Source: Marinilabiliaceae bacterium UBA5488 (GTDB taxonomy: Bacteria > Bacteroidota > Bacteroidia > Bacteroidales > Marinilabiliaceae). From it: a DNA stretch of 64,000 bases. The translations under genes and the position numbers were made by a program. Shown piece after piece: positions 51,998 through 61,263 of this stretch. Positions within the stretch are counted from its first letter, which is position 1, and each line of letters opens with the position of its first letter. The notes below the pieces were generated by a model, which was given only the letters and a program-made list of their open reading frames with translations, was not told where the DNA came from and did not search any database. The stretch is from the NCBI GenBank assembly GCA_002427105.1, contig DIPM01000021.1:126027-190026 (forward strand), in the 5' to 3' direction.

Positions 51998-52978
51998 ATG
52001 AATATAAAGTTTAAGGTATTATTCATGGTTTTGCCGGGGCTGATCTTTGTTAATCTACTTAGGGCTGAAGGGTCTTATGATTATGTCGTGGCAAAAGACG
52101 GTTCCGGCGATTTTGTTAGCATCCAATCGGCTATTGACGCAACTAAAGCCTTTCCAGACAAGCCGGTATCAATTTTTATCAAGGAAGGTATTTATCATGA
52201 AAAGGTAAGAATCTATTCATGGAATACTAATTTGTCATTAGTTGGTGAAAATAAGGAAAATACGATAATTACCTATAGTGATTTTTTCGATTCAATTGCC
52301 TTGGGTAGAAATAGTACCTTTCATACTTACACCCTAAAAGTGGAGGCCAATGATTTTACAATGAAGGAAATTACGGTGGTTAATAATGCCGGACCTGTGG
52401 GACAGGCAGTCGCTCTTCACGTGGAAGGTGATCGTTGCAGATTTATCAACTGTTGCTTCCTTGGTCATCAGGATACGCTTTATGCCGCGGGCGAAGGAGC
52501 ACGACAATTTTTTGACACTTGCTATATCGAGGGCACTACAGATTTTATTTTCGGCGAAGCAAGCGTAATCTTTAGTGGGTGTCAGATTCACAGCAAGAGT
52601 AATTCATATATTACCGCTGCCAGCACTCCGCAGCATATTTCTTATGGCTTTCTCTTTCTGAATTGCAAACTGACGGCCGATTTTGGGATTGATGCTGTTT
52701 ATCTGGGCCGTCCGTGGCGTGACCATGCCAGGGTGGTTTTTAAGAATTGCGAAATGGGCGCTCACATTTTGCCTGAAGGTTGGAGCAATTGGTCAGGAAC
52801 TGAGCGTGACAAGACCGCCTTCTTTGCCGAGTATGGAAACTATGGCTCCGGCGCCGCTACCGATATGCGCACTTGCGGGTCGAATAGCTTGACGGAGAAA
52901 GAGGCTGAAGCCTACTCTATAGAAAATGTATTTCAATCCGTAAATAAGAAACCATGGAATCCGGTCTTAGACCTTTGA
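51998..52978 (+). CDS. Pectinesterase (carbohydrate esterase family 8)
   Basis: The 326-residue secreted enzyme has a signal peptide (LFMVLPGLIFVNLLRAEG). Pectinesterases remove methyl groups from pectin. The right-handed beta-helix motifs are present: catalytic Asp in GHQDTLYAAG, second Asp in GTTDFIFGEA, and substrate Arg in YLGRPWRDHARV. All are intact. No pectate lyase or polygalacturonase is in the window. It converges with the acyl-CoA ligase gene after only 8 bases. Confidence 0.93.
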   Translation: MNIKFKVLFMVLPGLIFVNLLRAEGSYDYVVAKDGSGDFVSIQSAIDATKAFPDKPVSIFIKEGIYHEKVRIYSWNTNLSLVGENKENTIITYSDFFDSIALGRNSTFHTYTLKVEANDFTMKEITVVNNAGPVGQAVALHVEGDRCRFINCCFLGHQDTLYAAGEGARQFFDTCYIEGTTDFIFGEASVIFSGCQIHSKSNSYITAASTPQHISYGFLFLNCKLTADFGIDAVYLGRPWRDHARVVFKNCEMGAHILPEGWSNWSGTERDKTAFFAEYGNYGSGAATDMRTCGSNSLTEKEAEAYSIENVFQSVNKKPWNPVLDL

Positions 52979-52986
52979 TCTTGGAT

Positions 52987-54648
52987 TCAATGCTTATTTG
53001 CTGATTTGCATCTTATTTCTACCCGACGTATTTTGCCACTTATGGTTTTGGGAAGTTCATTTACAAATTCTATAATGCGTGGGTATTTATAAGGTGCAGT
53101 AATTTGTTTTACATGTTCCTGGATTTCTTCCTTTAGTTTGTCGGTGGGCTCAGTCCCCTTAGCCAATACGATGCTGGCTTTGACAACCTGACCGCGAATT
53201 TCATCCGGACAACCGGTAACGGCACATTCAACCACGGCAGGGTGGGTCATTAAAGCGCTCTCGACCTCAAAGGGACCAATACGGTATCCCGAGCTTTTTA
53301 TTACATCGTCGGCACGTCCAACAAACCAGTAATAGCCGTCTTCATCGCGCCAGGCCAAATCGCCGGTGTAATAAATGCCATCTTTCCAAACTTCTGCAGT
53401 GCGCAGCTCATCACGGTAATAGCCTTTGAAAAGGCCAACCGGCGGCTTGTCGCCTACATGGATAACAATCTGTCCCTCCTCACCATCTTCACATCTGCTG
53501 CCATCGGCTTTAATCAAATCAATATTATAGATGGGTACAGGAATGCCCATAGAACCGGGCTTTGGAGTCATCCAAGGGAAAGTTGCCAGTTGTATTACCG
53601 ATTCTGTCTGGCCAAAGGCCTCCATAAGCTTCAATCCTGTGAGTTCTTCAAATTTTTCATATACTTGTGGGTTTAAAGCTTCGCCGGCTGTGGTACAATA
53701 TTTTAACGCCGACAGATCATAGGAAGAGAAGTCTTCACGAATTAAGAAACGGTATATTGTTGGAGGTGCACAAAATGATGTGACTTTATATTGGGAAATA
53801 ACCTTTAGCATTTCAGAAGGGACAAACTTTTGGTGGTCGTAAACAAAGACGCTGCAACCGGCCATCATCTGCCCGTAGAATTTGCCCCAAACTGCTTTGG
53901 CCCAGCCTGTGTCGGCAACGGTTTGGTGTCGCCCATTTTCTTCTACATTGTGCCAAAACGAAGCAGTAATGATATGTGCTAAGGGGTAGGTGTAATCGTG
54001 GGACACCATCTTAGGATCTCCTGTAGTCCCGGAGGTGAAATAGAGGTAGAGCAAATCCTCATTTTCCGATGGAAGAGCCGGCTTTACAAAGGGGCGAGCT
54101 TTGCTAATCCCTTCCTGAAAATCACTCCATCCTTTTGGACAAAGGGGCCCGATGGAGATTAATGATTCTACACTTGGACAATCTGGCTGTGCGTCAATAA
54201 TGTGTTGAACTACAGTGTCCTCGCCTACACTAATAATAGCTTTTACACTTGCTGCCTTGCATCTAAAAACAATGTCTTTCGGGGTGAGCAAATGAGTGGC
54301 CGGAATTGCTGTTGCTCCAAGCTTGTGAAGAGCGAGGCAGGCAAACCAAAATTCGTATCGACGCTTTAAAATAAGCATTACCTTATCGCCTCTTCCAATA
54401 CCTAGTGACTGGAGGTAGGAAGCGCAAGCATCCGATTTTTCTTTCAAGTCCTTATAAGTGAAATTTCGGTTATCTCCCCGGTCATTTATCCAAACTATAG
54501 CGTTTTTATCCGGCTCCAGACGGGCGTATTCATCTACCACGTCGTAGGCAAAATTGAAATTATCAGGAACTACTATTTTGAAATTCGTAAGAAAATCCTC
54601 TAAGGAAGTAAAATCCTTTTGTGCTAAATATCTTTTGTAAATCTGCAT
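52987..54648 (-). CDS. Acyl-CoA ligase (AMP-binding, acetyl/medium-chain type)
   Basis: The 553-residue protein is an ANL-superfamily ligase that activates a carboxylic acid to its CoA ester through an adenylate. The P-loop YFTSGTTGDPKMVSH, EAFGQTES, YYTGDLAWRDEDGYYWFVGR and the C-terminal catalytic Lys in KTISGKIRR are all intact. The substrate is uncertain; short- or medium-chain fatty acids are most likely. It starts 7 bases after the XRE-cupin regulator gene, which probably controls it. Confidence 0.9.
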   Translation of the reverse strand: MQIYKRYLAQKDFTSLEDFLTNFKIVVPDNFNFAYDVVDEYARLEPDKNAIVWINDRGDNRNFTYKDLKEKSDACASYLQSLGIGRGDKVMLILKRRYEFWFACLALHKLGATAIPATHLLTPKDIVFRCKAASVKAIISVGEDTVVQHIIDAQPDCPSVESLISIGPLCPKGWSDFQEGISKARPFVKPALPSENEDLLYLYFTSGTTGDPKMVSHDYTYPLAHIITASFWHNVEENGRHQTVADTGWAKAVWGKFYGQMMAGCSVFVYDHQKFVPSEMLKVISQYKVTSFCAPPTIYRFLIREDFSSYDLSALKYCTTAGEALNPQVYEKFEELTGLKLMEAFGQTESVIQLATFPWMTPKPGSMGIPVPIYNIDLIKADGSRCEDGEEGQIVIHVGDKPPVGLFKGYYRDELRTAEVWKDGIYYTGDLAWRDEDGYYWFVGRADDVIKSSGYRIGPFEVESALMTHPAVVECAVTGCPDEIRGQVVKASIVLAKGTEPTDKLKEEIQEHVKQITAPYKYPRIIEFVNELPKTISGKIRRVEIRCKSANKH

Positions 54649-54655
54649 GTGGTGA

Positions 54656-55210
54656 TTAAAATATAATGGCTAAAAATTCGCAGGCTTTGTTGTCAAGGGC
54701 TTTCATTCCATGGGGGATGCCCGAGTCAAAATAGATGCTGTCACCTTCATTAAGAAGCATCTCCTTATCGTTAAGATAAAACTTCATAGAACCTTTTAGT
54801 ATCAGGTTAAACTCCTGCCCGGGATGAGTATTTAGTTCAACAGGACTGCTCTCGGGTTTAGCCTCAACCTTGACCAGAAAGGGCTCTGCCTTGCGATTAA
54901 TGAAATTTGCTGCCAATGACTGATACTTGTAGGCTCGTCTCCGTTCGATCGCAACTCCCTGCCCTTTACGCGTTAAGGTGTAGGAGCGCATACGAGGCTC
55001 GTCACCACTCAGGAAAGTAGATGTCTCCACACCTAAAGATTTGGCCAGACGATGAAGTATGCCTATGGGAATATCAATTTGCCCGGACTCAAATTTTAAG
55101 TATTCCTCTTCGGGGAAACCACAACTCCGGGCTGCTTGCGTGGTCGTCACTTTTAGTATTTCCCTTAATTCCTTGACTCTAAGCGAAATCTGCCTTATTT
55201 CCTCATCCAT
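54656..55210 (-). CDS. XRE-family regulator with cupin domain
   Basis: The 184-residue protein has an N-terminal helix-turn-helix (VTTQAARSCGFPEEEYLKFESGQIDIP region, residues about 8-60) and a C-terminal cupin (NTHPGQEFNLILKGSMKF, SIYFDSGIPHGMKAL). Such proteins repress metabolic genes and sense small ligands through the cupin. It is followed by an acyl-CoA ligase gene after 7 bases, a pairing seen in many Bacteroidota, so an acid or acyl-CoA may be the ligand. Confidence 0.9.
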   Translation of the reverse strand: MDEEIRQISLRVKELREILKVTTTQAARSCGFPEEEYLKFESGQIDIPIGILHRLAKSLGVETSTFLSGDEPRMRSYTLTRKGQGVAIERRRAYKYQSLAANFINRKAEPFLVKVEAKPESSPVELNTHPGQEFNLILKGSMKFYLNDKEMLLNEGDSIYFDSGIPHGMKALDNKACEFLAIIF

Positions 55211-55267
55211 TTTGCTAATAGCGTTTGTCTTGCTAATGTAGTAAATTTTGTCGCGCCATAATAAAAT

Positions 55268-55293
55268 GGGCTATGTAAATTGTTACATAGCCC
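55268..55293 (-). terminator. Terminator of the outer-membrane barrel gene
   Basis: An 11-bp perfect stem (GGGCTATGTAA with TTACATAGCCC, 4-nt loop) lies downstream of the minus-strand barrel gene. On that strand it is followed by ATTTTATTATGG, a T-rich stretch. Confidence 0.75.
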
Positions 55294-55385
55294 CCATCTT
55301 ATATTATATTAATCAATTAAGCCAACTATAAATCTATGACTTTAATTGCTCTTTTTAATCCTTCGAAGTTTTTCAAATCTAAGTT

Positions 55386-55946
55386 TTAGAATTTAAAAAT
55401 TATACCAATGGCAGTGTCAAGAATATAGTCCTGAATATTATATCCGTCATTTATGCCAAAATAGAAATTTGTGGAACCATCGTTGTTGACAAAAGAGAAA
55501 ATGGGAGGCATCAGCATATTTAATCCCCATTTTTCGCCTAAAGGAATTTCCAATCCCGGGCGTGCATTGAGGCCTACACTATTATAGCCATCATAAATAT
55601 TGATTGGTAATTCGCCTTGTCCAAAAAAACGAACACTTCCCAATTCTCCAAAGCTATACCTGGCAAAAGGAATAATGGATGTGGCATTAGTCTTAGTCTT
55701 AAATGTCGCGCCGTCTGTCGTTGTCTTGGTAGTGTGGTTGTTAATTCCAACGCTGCCGCCTATAGCCCACTTATCGTTAAGATTATAACCGAATTGAGGC
55801 ATAAAGATCGTTGATGAATTAGTTTGAATTTCACTGACTTCGTTAACGGAGACAGCAAAGGTCCCACCTACCCACATCTTGTTTTGTGAATTTGATGCTG
55901 TACTGATTCCAAATGCAATAAGGGCAAAGATTATTAATTTTTTCAT
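55386..55946 (-). CDS. Small outer-membrane beta-barrel protein
   Basis: The frame opens at 56054, but the start at 55946 gives a clean signal peptide (MKKLIIFALIAFGISTAS) and a 186-residue product. Alternating hydrophobic strands end in IIFKF with a terminal Phe, as expected for an outer-membrane barrel of about eight strands. It resembles the OmpX/OmpA-type or porin-like small barrel families; the exact family is not identified. It is a single-gene unit with its own terminator. Confidence 0.82.
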   Translation of the reverse strand: MKKLIIFALIAFGISTASNSQNKMWVGGTFAVSVNEVSEIQTNSSTIFMPQFGYNLNDKWAIGGSVGINNHTTKTTTDGATFKTKTNATSIIPFARYSFGELGSVRFFGQGELPINIYDGYNSVGLNARPGLEIPLGEKWGLNMLMPPIFSFVNNDGSTNFYFGINDGYNIQDYILDTAIGIIFKF

Positions 55947-56074
55947 TTCATAAAGTTTAATGATTAAGAAATAAATAGTTTTTATCTTCATTTGCAAGAT
56001 TAGTATTTTTTGTGAATCATACAAATTTTTGAACCCTTTTAGCTTTTTAATCAACTCAATCCAACTTTCTTTGT

Positions 56075-56082
56075 TACTTTTG
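56075..56082 (+). promoter_or_regulatory. Candidate -7 box for the dCMP deaminase gene
   Basis: TACTTTTG fits TAnnTTTG and is about 48 bp before the start codon. The 183-bp spacer is otherwise AT-rich and featureless; no clear -33 box. Confidence 0.35.
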
Positions 56083-56129
56083 TAATGCAGCCTTTTAAGT
56101 GTTTATTGGGCTGAAATAATGGGTATTTA

Positions 56130-56582
56130 ATGATGGCACAGTCTCAAAATCTATTTTTTTCTGATAAGAAGCAACAAGTGCTAGACAGACGTTATCTGGC
56201 GATGGCAGCGATTTGGGCTCAAAATTCTTACTGTAAACGTAGGCAGGTCGGGGCTTTGTTGGTCAAAGACAAGATGATAATCAGTGATGGATACAATGGC
56301 ACTCCTTCAGGCTTTGAAAATGAGTGCGAAGACGATCAAAATGTTACGAAGCCCTATGTGCTGCACGCCGAAGCCAATGCTATAACTAAAGTAGCACGGA
56401 GTAACAACAGTTCCGACCGAGCTACTTTGTATGTAACTTCTTCTCCATGTATTGAGTGCGCAAAGCTTATTATTCAGGCCGGAATTGCAAGGGTTGTTTT
56501 TTCGGACAATTATCGCATCGACGATGGAATTAAGCTTCTAAAAAGAGCAAAGGTAGAAGTGCTCCATCTTGAAGAGGAGTAA
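56130..56582 (+). CDS. Deoxycytidylate (dCMP) deaminase, ComEB-type
   Basis: The 150-residue zinc enzyme converts dCMP to dUMP for thymidylate synthesis. The catalytic motif HAEANAI (HxE) and the zinc Cys in SSPCIECAKLI (PCxxC) are present, along with DGYNGTPSGFENECE. An adjacent ATG at 56133 is an equally possible start. It precedes the second CTP protease gene on the same strand. Confidence 0.94.
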   Translation: MMAQSQNLFFSDKKQQVLDRRYLAMAAIWAQNSYCKRRQVGALLVKDKMIISDGYNGTPSGFENECEDDQNVTKPYVLHAEANAITKVARSNNSSDRATLYVTSSPCIECAKLIIQAGIARVVFSDNYRIDDGIKLLKRAKVEVLHLEEE

Positions 56583-56616
56583 AATTTAGAATTAAGATAT
56601 CAAGCGATTTTAAGAT

Positions 56617-58263
56617 ATGAACTACAAGAATAGTGTAAAGCAGATAATATTACCGATAGTATTAGCTCTTGTTTTAGTTGGCGGCTATTTGCTTGGAAAA
56701 GCTTCAGCTCCATCGCGCGAAGGTACAGCAGGCAACAGGTTGTTTATCTACCCGCAAACCAATAAGATAGATGCATTACTTAATCTTATTGAGGAGGAGT
56801 ATGTGGACACTATTAACAAAAATGAATTGGTGGAGTCCTTGATACCTGAGATACTGAAAAATCTTGATCCTCACACTGTTTATATTCCTGCAGAAGATCT
56901 GCAGGAAGCAAATCAGGAACTTGAAGGTAATTTTGGAGGCATAGGTGTGCAATTCAGTATGCAGGATGATACGGTTATGGTTATTAGTGTTGTTTCAGGA
57001 GGACCTTCGGAGAAGCTTGGAATTATCCCGGGTGACAGAATAATTAAGGTCAATGATAGCCTTATCGCGGGAGTTGGCCTTGGCTCTGATAAAGTTGTAG
57101 GAATGCTGCGCGGGGACATGGGAACCAAAGTTAAAGTTGGAGTTCTGCGTCGTGACCGTCCCGAGCTTATCGATTTTGAGATTACCAGAGGCTCTATTCC
57201 TGTTTACAGCGTGGATGTTTCCTATATGATTACTGATTCAATCGGCTATATTAAAGTAAGTCGTTTTGGGCGGAACACCTATCAGGAATTTCTTACTGCT
57301 TTGGCTCGCTTGAAGGCATATAATTGTCAGAGCCTGGTTGTCGATTTAAGAGGTAATTCGGGTGGCTATCTTGATATTGCTATCAGCATGACCAACGAGT
57401 TTCTTAATAAGGGTGATCTTATAGTATATACAGAGGGGAAATCCAGCCCTCGTCAGGATGTTTTTGCGAATGGGCTGGGCTCCTGCAGGGATATTAGGCT
57501 AACAGTGCTGATAGATGAATTTAGCGCTTCTGCAAGTGAAATCTTTGCAGGCGCCATTCAGGATAATGACAGAGGTCTTCTTGTAGGTCGTCGCTCTTTC
57601 GGCAAAGGTCTTGTTCAACAACAAATAGCTCTGCCTGACGGCTCAGCCATTCGTTTGACGGTTGCCCGTTATTTTACTCCAAGCGGGCGCGGTATTCAAA
57701 AGCCCTACGAGAATGGGGTGGAAGACTATCACCTTGATATTTTGTCGAGGTTTGAGCATGGTGAGTTTTATGAGGCCGATAGTATAGAGTTCGATAAATC
57801 CTTAGAGTTTAGCACAGTTAATGGTCGCCGGGTTTTTGGTGGAGGGGGCGTAATGCCTGATGTGTTTGTGCCACGCGATACAACAGCCTTTTCCGACTAT
57901 TATTTTGAGATACGTGACAAAGGAGTCTTATATCAGTATGCTCTTAAATATGCTGATGACAACAGGATTCAGCTTCAGCGCTTTGAGACAGCTGAGGCAC
58001 TGAAAACCCATCTTGATCAACAGGCGCTCATCGAAGACATGGTTCGCTTTGCCGGCTCACAGGGAGTTGAGTTTAATACTAATGATTTCAATCGCTCCAA
58101 AAAGCTAATGGAAGTTGAGTTAAAGGCATATATTGCCAGGAATATATTGGATAACGATGGATTTTATCCGATAATCGGAGGAATTGATGAGGTGCTTAAA
58201 ATGGCTATTCAAGAGATTCAGGCAGGTCACGATATTCTGGAATTTAGCGAGAGCGAGAAGTGA
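56617..58263 (+). CDS. S41-family C-terminal processing protease (second copy)
   Basis: The 548-residue protein has an N-terminal membrane helix (IILPIVLALVLVGGYLLG), a PDZ domain (GNFGGIGVQFSM, GGPSEKLGIIPGDRIIKVND) and the S41 catalytic domain with Ser in FSASASEIFAGAI and Lys in RSFGKGLVQQ. It has a C-terminal region of about 170 residues. It resembles the copy at 45307 in layout but differs strongly in sequence. The two probably have separate envelope substrates. Confidence 0.93.
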   Translation: MNYKNSVKQIILPIVLALVLVGGYLLGKASAPSREGTAGNRLFIYPQTNKIDALLNLIEEEYVDTINKNELVESLIPEILKNLDPHTVYIPAEDLQEANQELEGNFGGIGVQFSMQDDTVMVISVVSGGPSEKLGIIPGDRIIKVNDSLIAGVGLGSDKVVGMLRGDMGTKVKVGVLRRDRPELIDFEITRGSIPVYSVDVSYMITDSIGYIKVSRFGRNTYQEFLTALARLKAYNCQSLVVDLRGNSGGYLDIAISMTNEFLNKGDLIVYTEGKSSPRQDVFANGLGSCRDIRLTVLIDEFSASASEIFAGAIQDNDRGLLVGRRSFGKGLVQQQIALPDGSAIRLTVARYFTPSGRGIQKPYENGVEDYHLDILSRFEHGEFYEADSIEFDKSLEFSTVNGRRVFGGGGVMPDVFVPRDTTAFSDYYFEIRDKGVLYQYALKYADDNRIQLQRFETAEALKTHLDQQALIEDMVRFAGSQGVEFNTNDFNRSKKLMEVELKAYIARNILDNDGFYPIIGGIDEVLKMAIQEIQAGHDILEFSESEK

Positions 58264-58295
58264 TTTAATTTTAATCGAAAGTAACAGAGTGGTTT

Positions 58296-58550
58296 ATGAT
58301 ATTTAGATTCATCCTTTTTTTTATATTATTCTACTATTTGTTTAAGCTTATCTTTAGGTATTTACTACCTGCATTTTTGCTTTACAAGGCAAGGAAGATG
58401 GAAAAAGAAAGAGAAGCGGTCCGGCAAAGTTATGTTCACAAACAAAAAGCTAATGAAGGAAAGGTTACGGTAAGATATAATCCCTCAGAAAACCAGGAGA
58501 GGAATAATCAGACTGAAGGAGAATATGTCGATTTTGAAGAGATAAAATAG
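58296..58550 (+). CDS. DUF4834-family small membrane protein
   Basis: The 84-residue protein has one N-terminal hydrophobic helix (IFRFILFFILFYYLFKLIF) and a charged cytoplasmic tail ending in EYVDFEEIK. This pattern matches DUF4834, a Bacteroidota-specific small membrane family of unknown role. It follows the second CTP protease by 32 bases and converges with cysH, leaving two bases between stops. Confidence 0.8.
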   Translation: MIFRFILFFILFYYLFKLIFRYLLPAFLLYKARKMEKEREAVRQSYVHKQKANEGKVTVRYNPSENQERNNQTEGEYVDFEEIK

Positions 58551-58552
58551 AT

Positions 58553-59257
58553 TTATCGTTTGTGTAATCCACACTCCTTTGTGTCGGGATTTTCCCACCA
58601 CCAACGCCCTGCACGAACATCTTCACCCTCTGCTACTGCTCGTGTACAAGGCTGACAACCAATGGATGGAAAGCCCTTTTCGTGAAGCACATTATAGGGA
58701 ACCCTGTTCTCGTGAATATATTCCCATACTTGCTCTTCTGTCCAACGAGCAAGGGGGTTGACTTTTACCAGCTTATTGTTAGCATCCCATTCAATTATGT
58801 CGATATTCTTACGAGTAACTGCTTGTGAAGCGCGAAGACCGCAAATCCATGCATCAAGGCCTGCGAATGCGCGTTGTAGCGGTTCTATCTTTCGAATATG
58901 ACAACATTCTTTCCTGTTCTGAATACTTTCGTAGAAGAGGTTTATTCCTTTGGTGTTAACCATTGCCTCTACTTTTTTGTAATCAGGGAAGAGCACCTCT
59001 ATTTTTTTCTTATACTTGCGCGAGGTACGGTCTATCAAATCGTAGGTTTCAGCAAACAATCTTCCCGTATCTAAGGTGAAAATCCTTGCATTGGGCTCGA
59101 TTTTCAGGAGCATATCGGTTAAGACCTGATCCTCGGCGCCCATGCTCGAAGACAGCGCTATCTTTTGATTAAACCTGTCAACTACATTTTTAATTATCTC
59201 CTGCGGATTGGCGTCCTTCAATTCATTATTTAAGCTGCTAATAACCTCTATTCTCAT
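58553..59257 (-). CDS. cysH: Adenylyl-sulphate (APS) reductase, CysH-type
   Basis: CysH reduces activated sulphate to sulphite. The 234-residue protein has SSMGAEDQVLTDML, the Fe-S Cys pair in KECCHIRKIEPL, the second pair in GCQPCTRAV, and the C-terminal ECGLHK with the catalytic Cys. The CC...CxxC set marks the [4Fe-4S] APS-reducing form rather than the PAPS form. Other sulphate-assimilation genes are absent from the window. Confidence 0.9.
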   Translation of the reverse strand: MRIEVISSLNNELKDANPQEIIKNVVDRFNQKIALSSSMGAEDQVLTDMLLKIEPNARIFTLDTGRLFAETYDLIDRTSRKYKKKIEVLFPDYKKVEAMVNTKGINLFYESIQNRKECCHIRKIEPLQRAFAGLDAWICGLRASQAVTRKNIDIIEWDANNKLVKVNPLARWTEEQVWEYIHENRVPYNVLHEKGFPSIGCQPCTRAVAEGEDVRAGRWWWENPDTKECGLHKR

Positions 59258-59277
59258 CTTCGCTCCTCCAAATTTAT

Positions 59278-60306
59278 TTAATCACCGAAACTTACTCCCA
59301 TGTGCCTTCCCTCTTCCACTAAATGGTTGCCCGGTTCAATCAGGCGAATTTTACCTCCTACTTCGTCCAATGGTATTGATGTGATTTCTCCGTCGCGCAT
59401 CGCAACCATAGTGCCGAATTTCTTCTCGTGAATAAGCTGTGAGGCATAAGCCCCAAAGCGGGTGGCCAATATTCGGTCGGTGGCTGTAGGACTGCCTCCG
59501 CGCTGAGTATATCCTAAAATTGTTTCGCGTGTTTCTAATCCGGTATTTTTACTTATCTGTCTTGCAATATACACTCCGGCCGACTTCTTCGAATCTTTGG
59601 GCAAACCTTCAGCCACAACAACGATCGAATAGGGCTTCTTTTTTAGACTGCGATCGACCAAACAATTACAAACAGATTCGATATTATACTCGATCTCCGG
59701 AACCAATATTACATCACCGCCACCTGCCATGCCCGAATGAAGTGCAATCCACCCTGCGTGATGGCCCATTACTTCTATCACCATTACTCTTTTATGTGAG
59801 TTGGCCGTGGTATGCAAGCGGTCAATAGCTTCCGTTGCTATATGAACGGCTGTGTCAAAGCCGAAAGTTACATCAGTACCCCAGATATCGTTGTCGATAG
59901 TTTTGGGAACGCCAATGATATTCAGCCCTTCCTGAGCCAGAAGACTTGCGGTTTTTTGAGTGCCGTTTCCGCCTATGCAAACCAGGGCTTCCAGGCCTAA
60001 TTCCTCATAGTTCTTTTTTATTAGAGAGGGCTTATGATAGGGGTCTTCTCCGTCTATTACCTTGAAGGGCTTAAGTCGGGATGTGCCCAAAATCGTTCCA
60101 CCCAAGGTAAGAATACCCGAAAGCAACTGTTCGTTGAGCTCAATAGTTTCTCTTTCAACCAATCCGTTAAAACCATTTACAATGCCTACCACGTCCATAT
60201 TATATTGAACGATAGCAGTTTTGCCCACGCCTCTAATAGCGGCATTAATTCCGGGACAATCACCGCCGGCTGAAAGGATTCCTATTCTCATTTTCTTACT
60301 AGCCAT
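59278..60306 (-). CDS. pfkA: 6-phosphofructokinase with mixed ATP/PPi-type active-site residues
   Basis: The 342-residue protein is a glycolytic phosphofructokinase. GILSAGGDCPGINAAIRG binds nucleotide, GTSRLKPF follows, and PKTIDNDIWGTDVTFGF is the catalytic loop. The usual GGDG appears as GGNGT (Asn114, Gly115). Gly at 115 is the ATP-type state, while Lys135 before TIDND is the PPi-type state. Such mixed enzymes belong to the group III PFKs. Whether ATP or PPi is the donor cannot be told from sequence alone. Confidence 0.9.
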   Translation of the reverse strand: MASKKMRIGILSAGGDCPGINAAIRGVGKTAIVQYNMDVVGIVNGFNGLVERETIELNEQLLSGILTLGGTILGTSRLKPFKVIDGEDPYHKPSLIKKNYEELGLEALVCIGGNGTQKTASLLAQEGLNIIGVPKTIDNDIWGTDVTFGFDTAVHIATEAIDRLHTTANSHKRVMVIEVMGHHAGWIALHSGMAGGGDVILVPEIEYNIESVCNCLVDRSLKKKPYSIVVVAEGLPKDSKKSAGVYIARQISKNTGLETRETILGYTQRGGSPTATDRILATRFGAYASQLIHEKKFGTMVAMRDGEITSIPLDEVGGKIRLIEPGNHLVEEGRHMGVSFGD

Positions 60307-60332
60307 ATCGATTGTAGTTTATACTTGCAAAG

Positions 60333-61199
60333 TTACGAATGAAATACCAGCAATGGAACCTTAGAGCTAAATAAAAGCCTGCGGGTTATGGAATGCTTAA
60401 ATAATTTTTGGAGTAGAGTTCGCTTCTTTCTGGTCATTGCAACAAGGCTTACAGGGTTTTCAGCCACGTAGTCCTCAATGCTTTTCATATAGTTCTTCCC
60501 CGTAATTATGGAGAAGTTTATTATAAGATTAGGGTAGGTAGAATCGCAATACTTGCGAAGCTCATCCATCTTTCTTATGTCGTTTTTATCTGCCCTTACC
60601 GGGCAATGCAAAACAGCATTTATCTCTGTTTGAAAAGGTGATATTAAACGAATTAGTCGATGCAGCGAGATGTAATCGTTTTCGCTCAGTTCAAGCAGAA
60701 ACAATACTTTCCCGAGTTTCTCACTGTCTATCGAACTCCCCGAGGGAACTGCCAATACAGGGGCTTTGGCTCTTTGTATCACATCGCTTGAAATACTGCC
60801 TAATGCCTCTTTTATTAGCTCGCCCCGGGTTTGGGTTCCCATAATGACAGCATCAAAGCCTTCCGAGTTGCTGATTAAAGGAATAATATCCTCAGGATAA
60901 CCCTGTTCAAAACGATATTTTATAGTGAGAGCATTCTTTCCCGGGAGCTTATACTCCTTTTGAAGATCTTCGACAATCTTCTGCAGTTCTGCTCTTGTGC
61001 CTAGCTCCTTTTGCTCTGCTTCATCATTTTCAGGTTCCTTCAACTCCCTCTTGCCTTCAGCCGGTTCGCGATCTACATACATGGTAAAACAATGAAGAAG
61101 AGTAATTTCTGAACGAAATTTCTCCGAGAGCTTCATCGCGTAAGACAAGGCATTCAGCGAGTAATCTGAAAAAGTGACAGGAACCAATATTTTAATCAT
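60333..61199 (-). CDS. Tandem universal stress protein (UspA) domains
   Basis: The protein has two Usp-type domains. The frame opens at 61238, but the ATG at 61199 gives the usual N-terminus MIKILVPVTFSDYSLNALSY and 288 residues. The first domain keeps an ATP-binding-like end (AVIMGTQTRGELIKEALGSISSD split over the G-rich loop). The second, from about 170, is more divergent and ends in KVPLLVFHS. Usp proteins are induced by stress and growth arrest; the exact role is unknown. Confidence 0.85.
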   Translation of the reverse strand: MIKILVPVTFSDYSLNALSYAMKLSEKFRSEITLLHCFTMYVDREPAEGKRELKEPENDEAEQKELGTRAELQKIVEDLQKEYKLPGKNALTIKYRFEQGYPEDIIPLISNSEGFDAVIMGTQTRGELIKEALGSISSDVIQRAKAPVLAVPSGSSIDSEKLGKVLFLLELSENDYISLHRLIRLISPFQTEINAVLHCPVRADKNDIRKMDELRKYCDSTYPNLIINFSIITGKNYMKSIEDYVAENPVSLVAMTRKKRTLLQKLFKHSITRRLLFSSKVPLLVFHS

Positions 61200-61263
61200 G
61201 GCAATCAGATTTAGCGTAAGGCAAATCTTCTGCAACAAAGAAGAATCCTGTTAGCTGAAAAAG

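Noticed and set aside
52418..52423. CACGTG core in the pectinesterase gene as a parS site
   Set aside because: Flanking bases (GCTCTT and GAAGG) lack the outer TGT/ACA arms, so it is likely chance within coding sequence.
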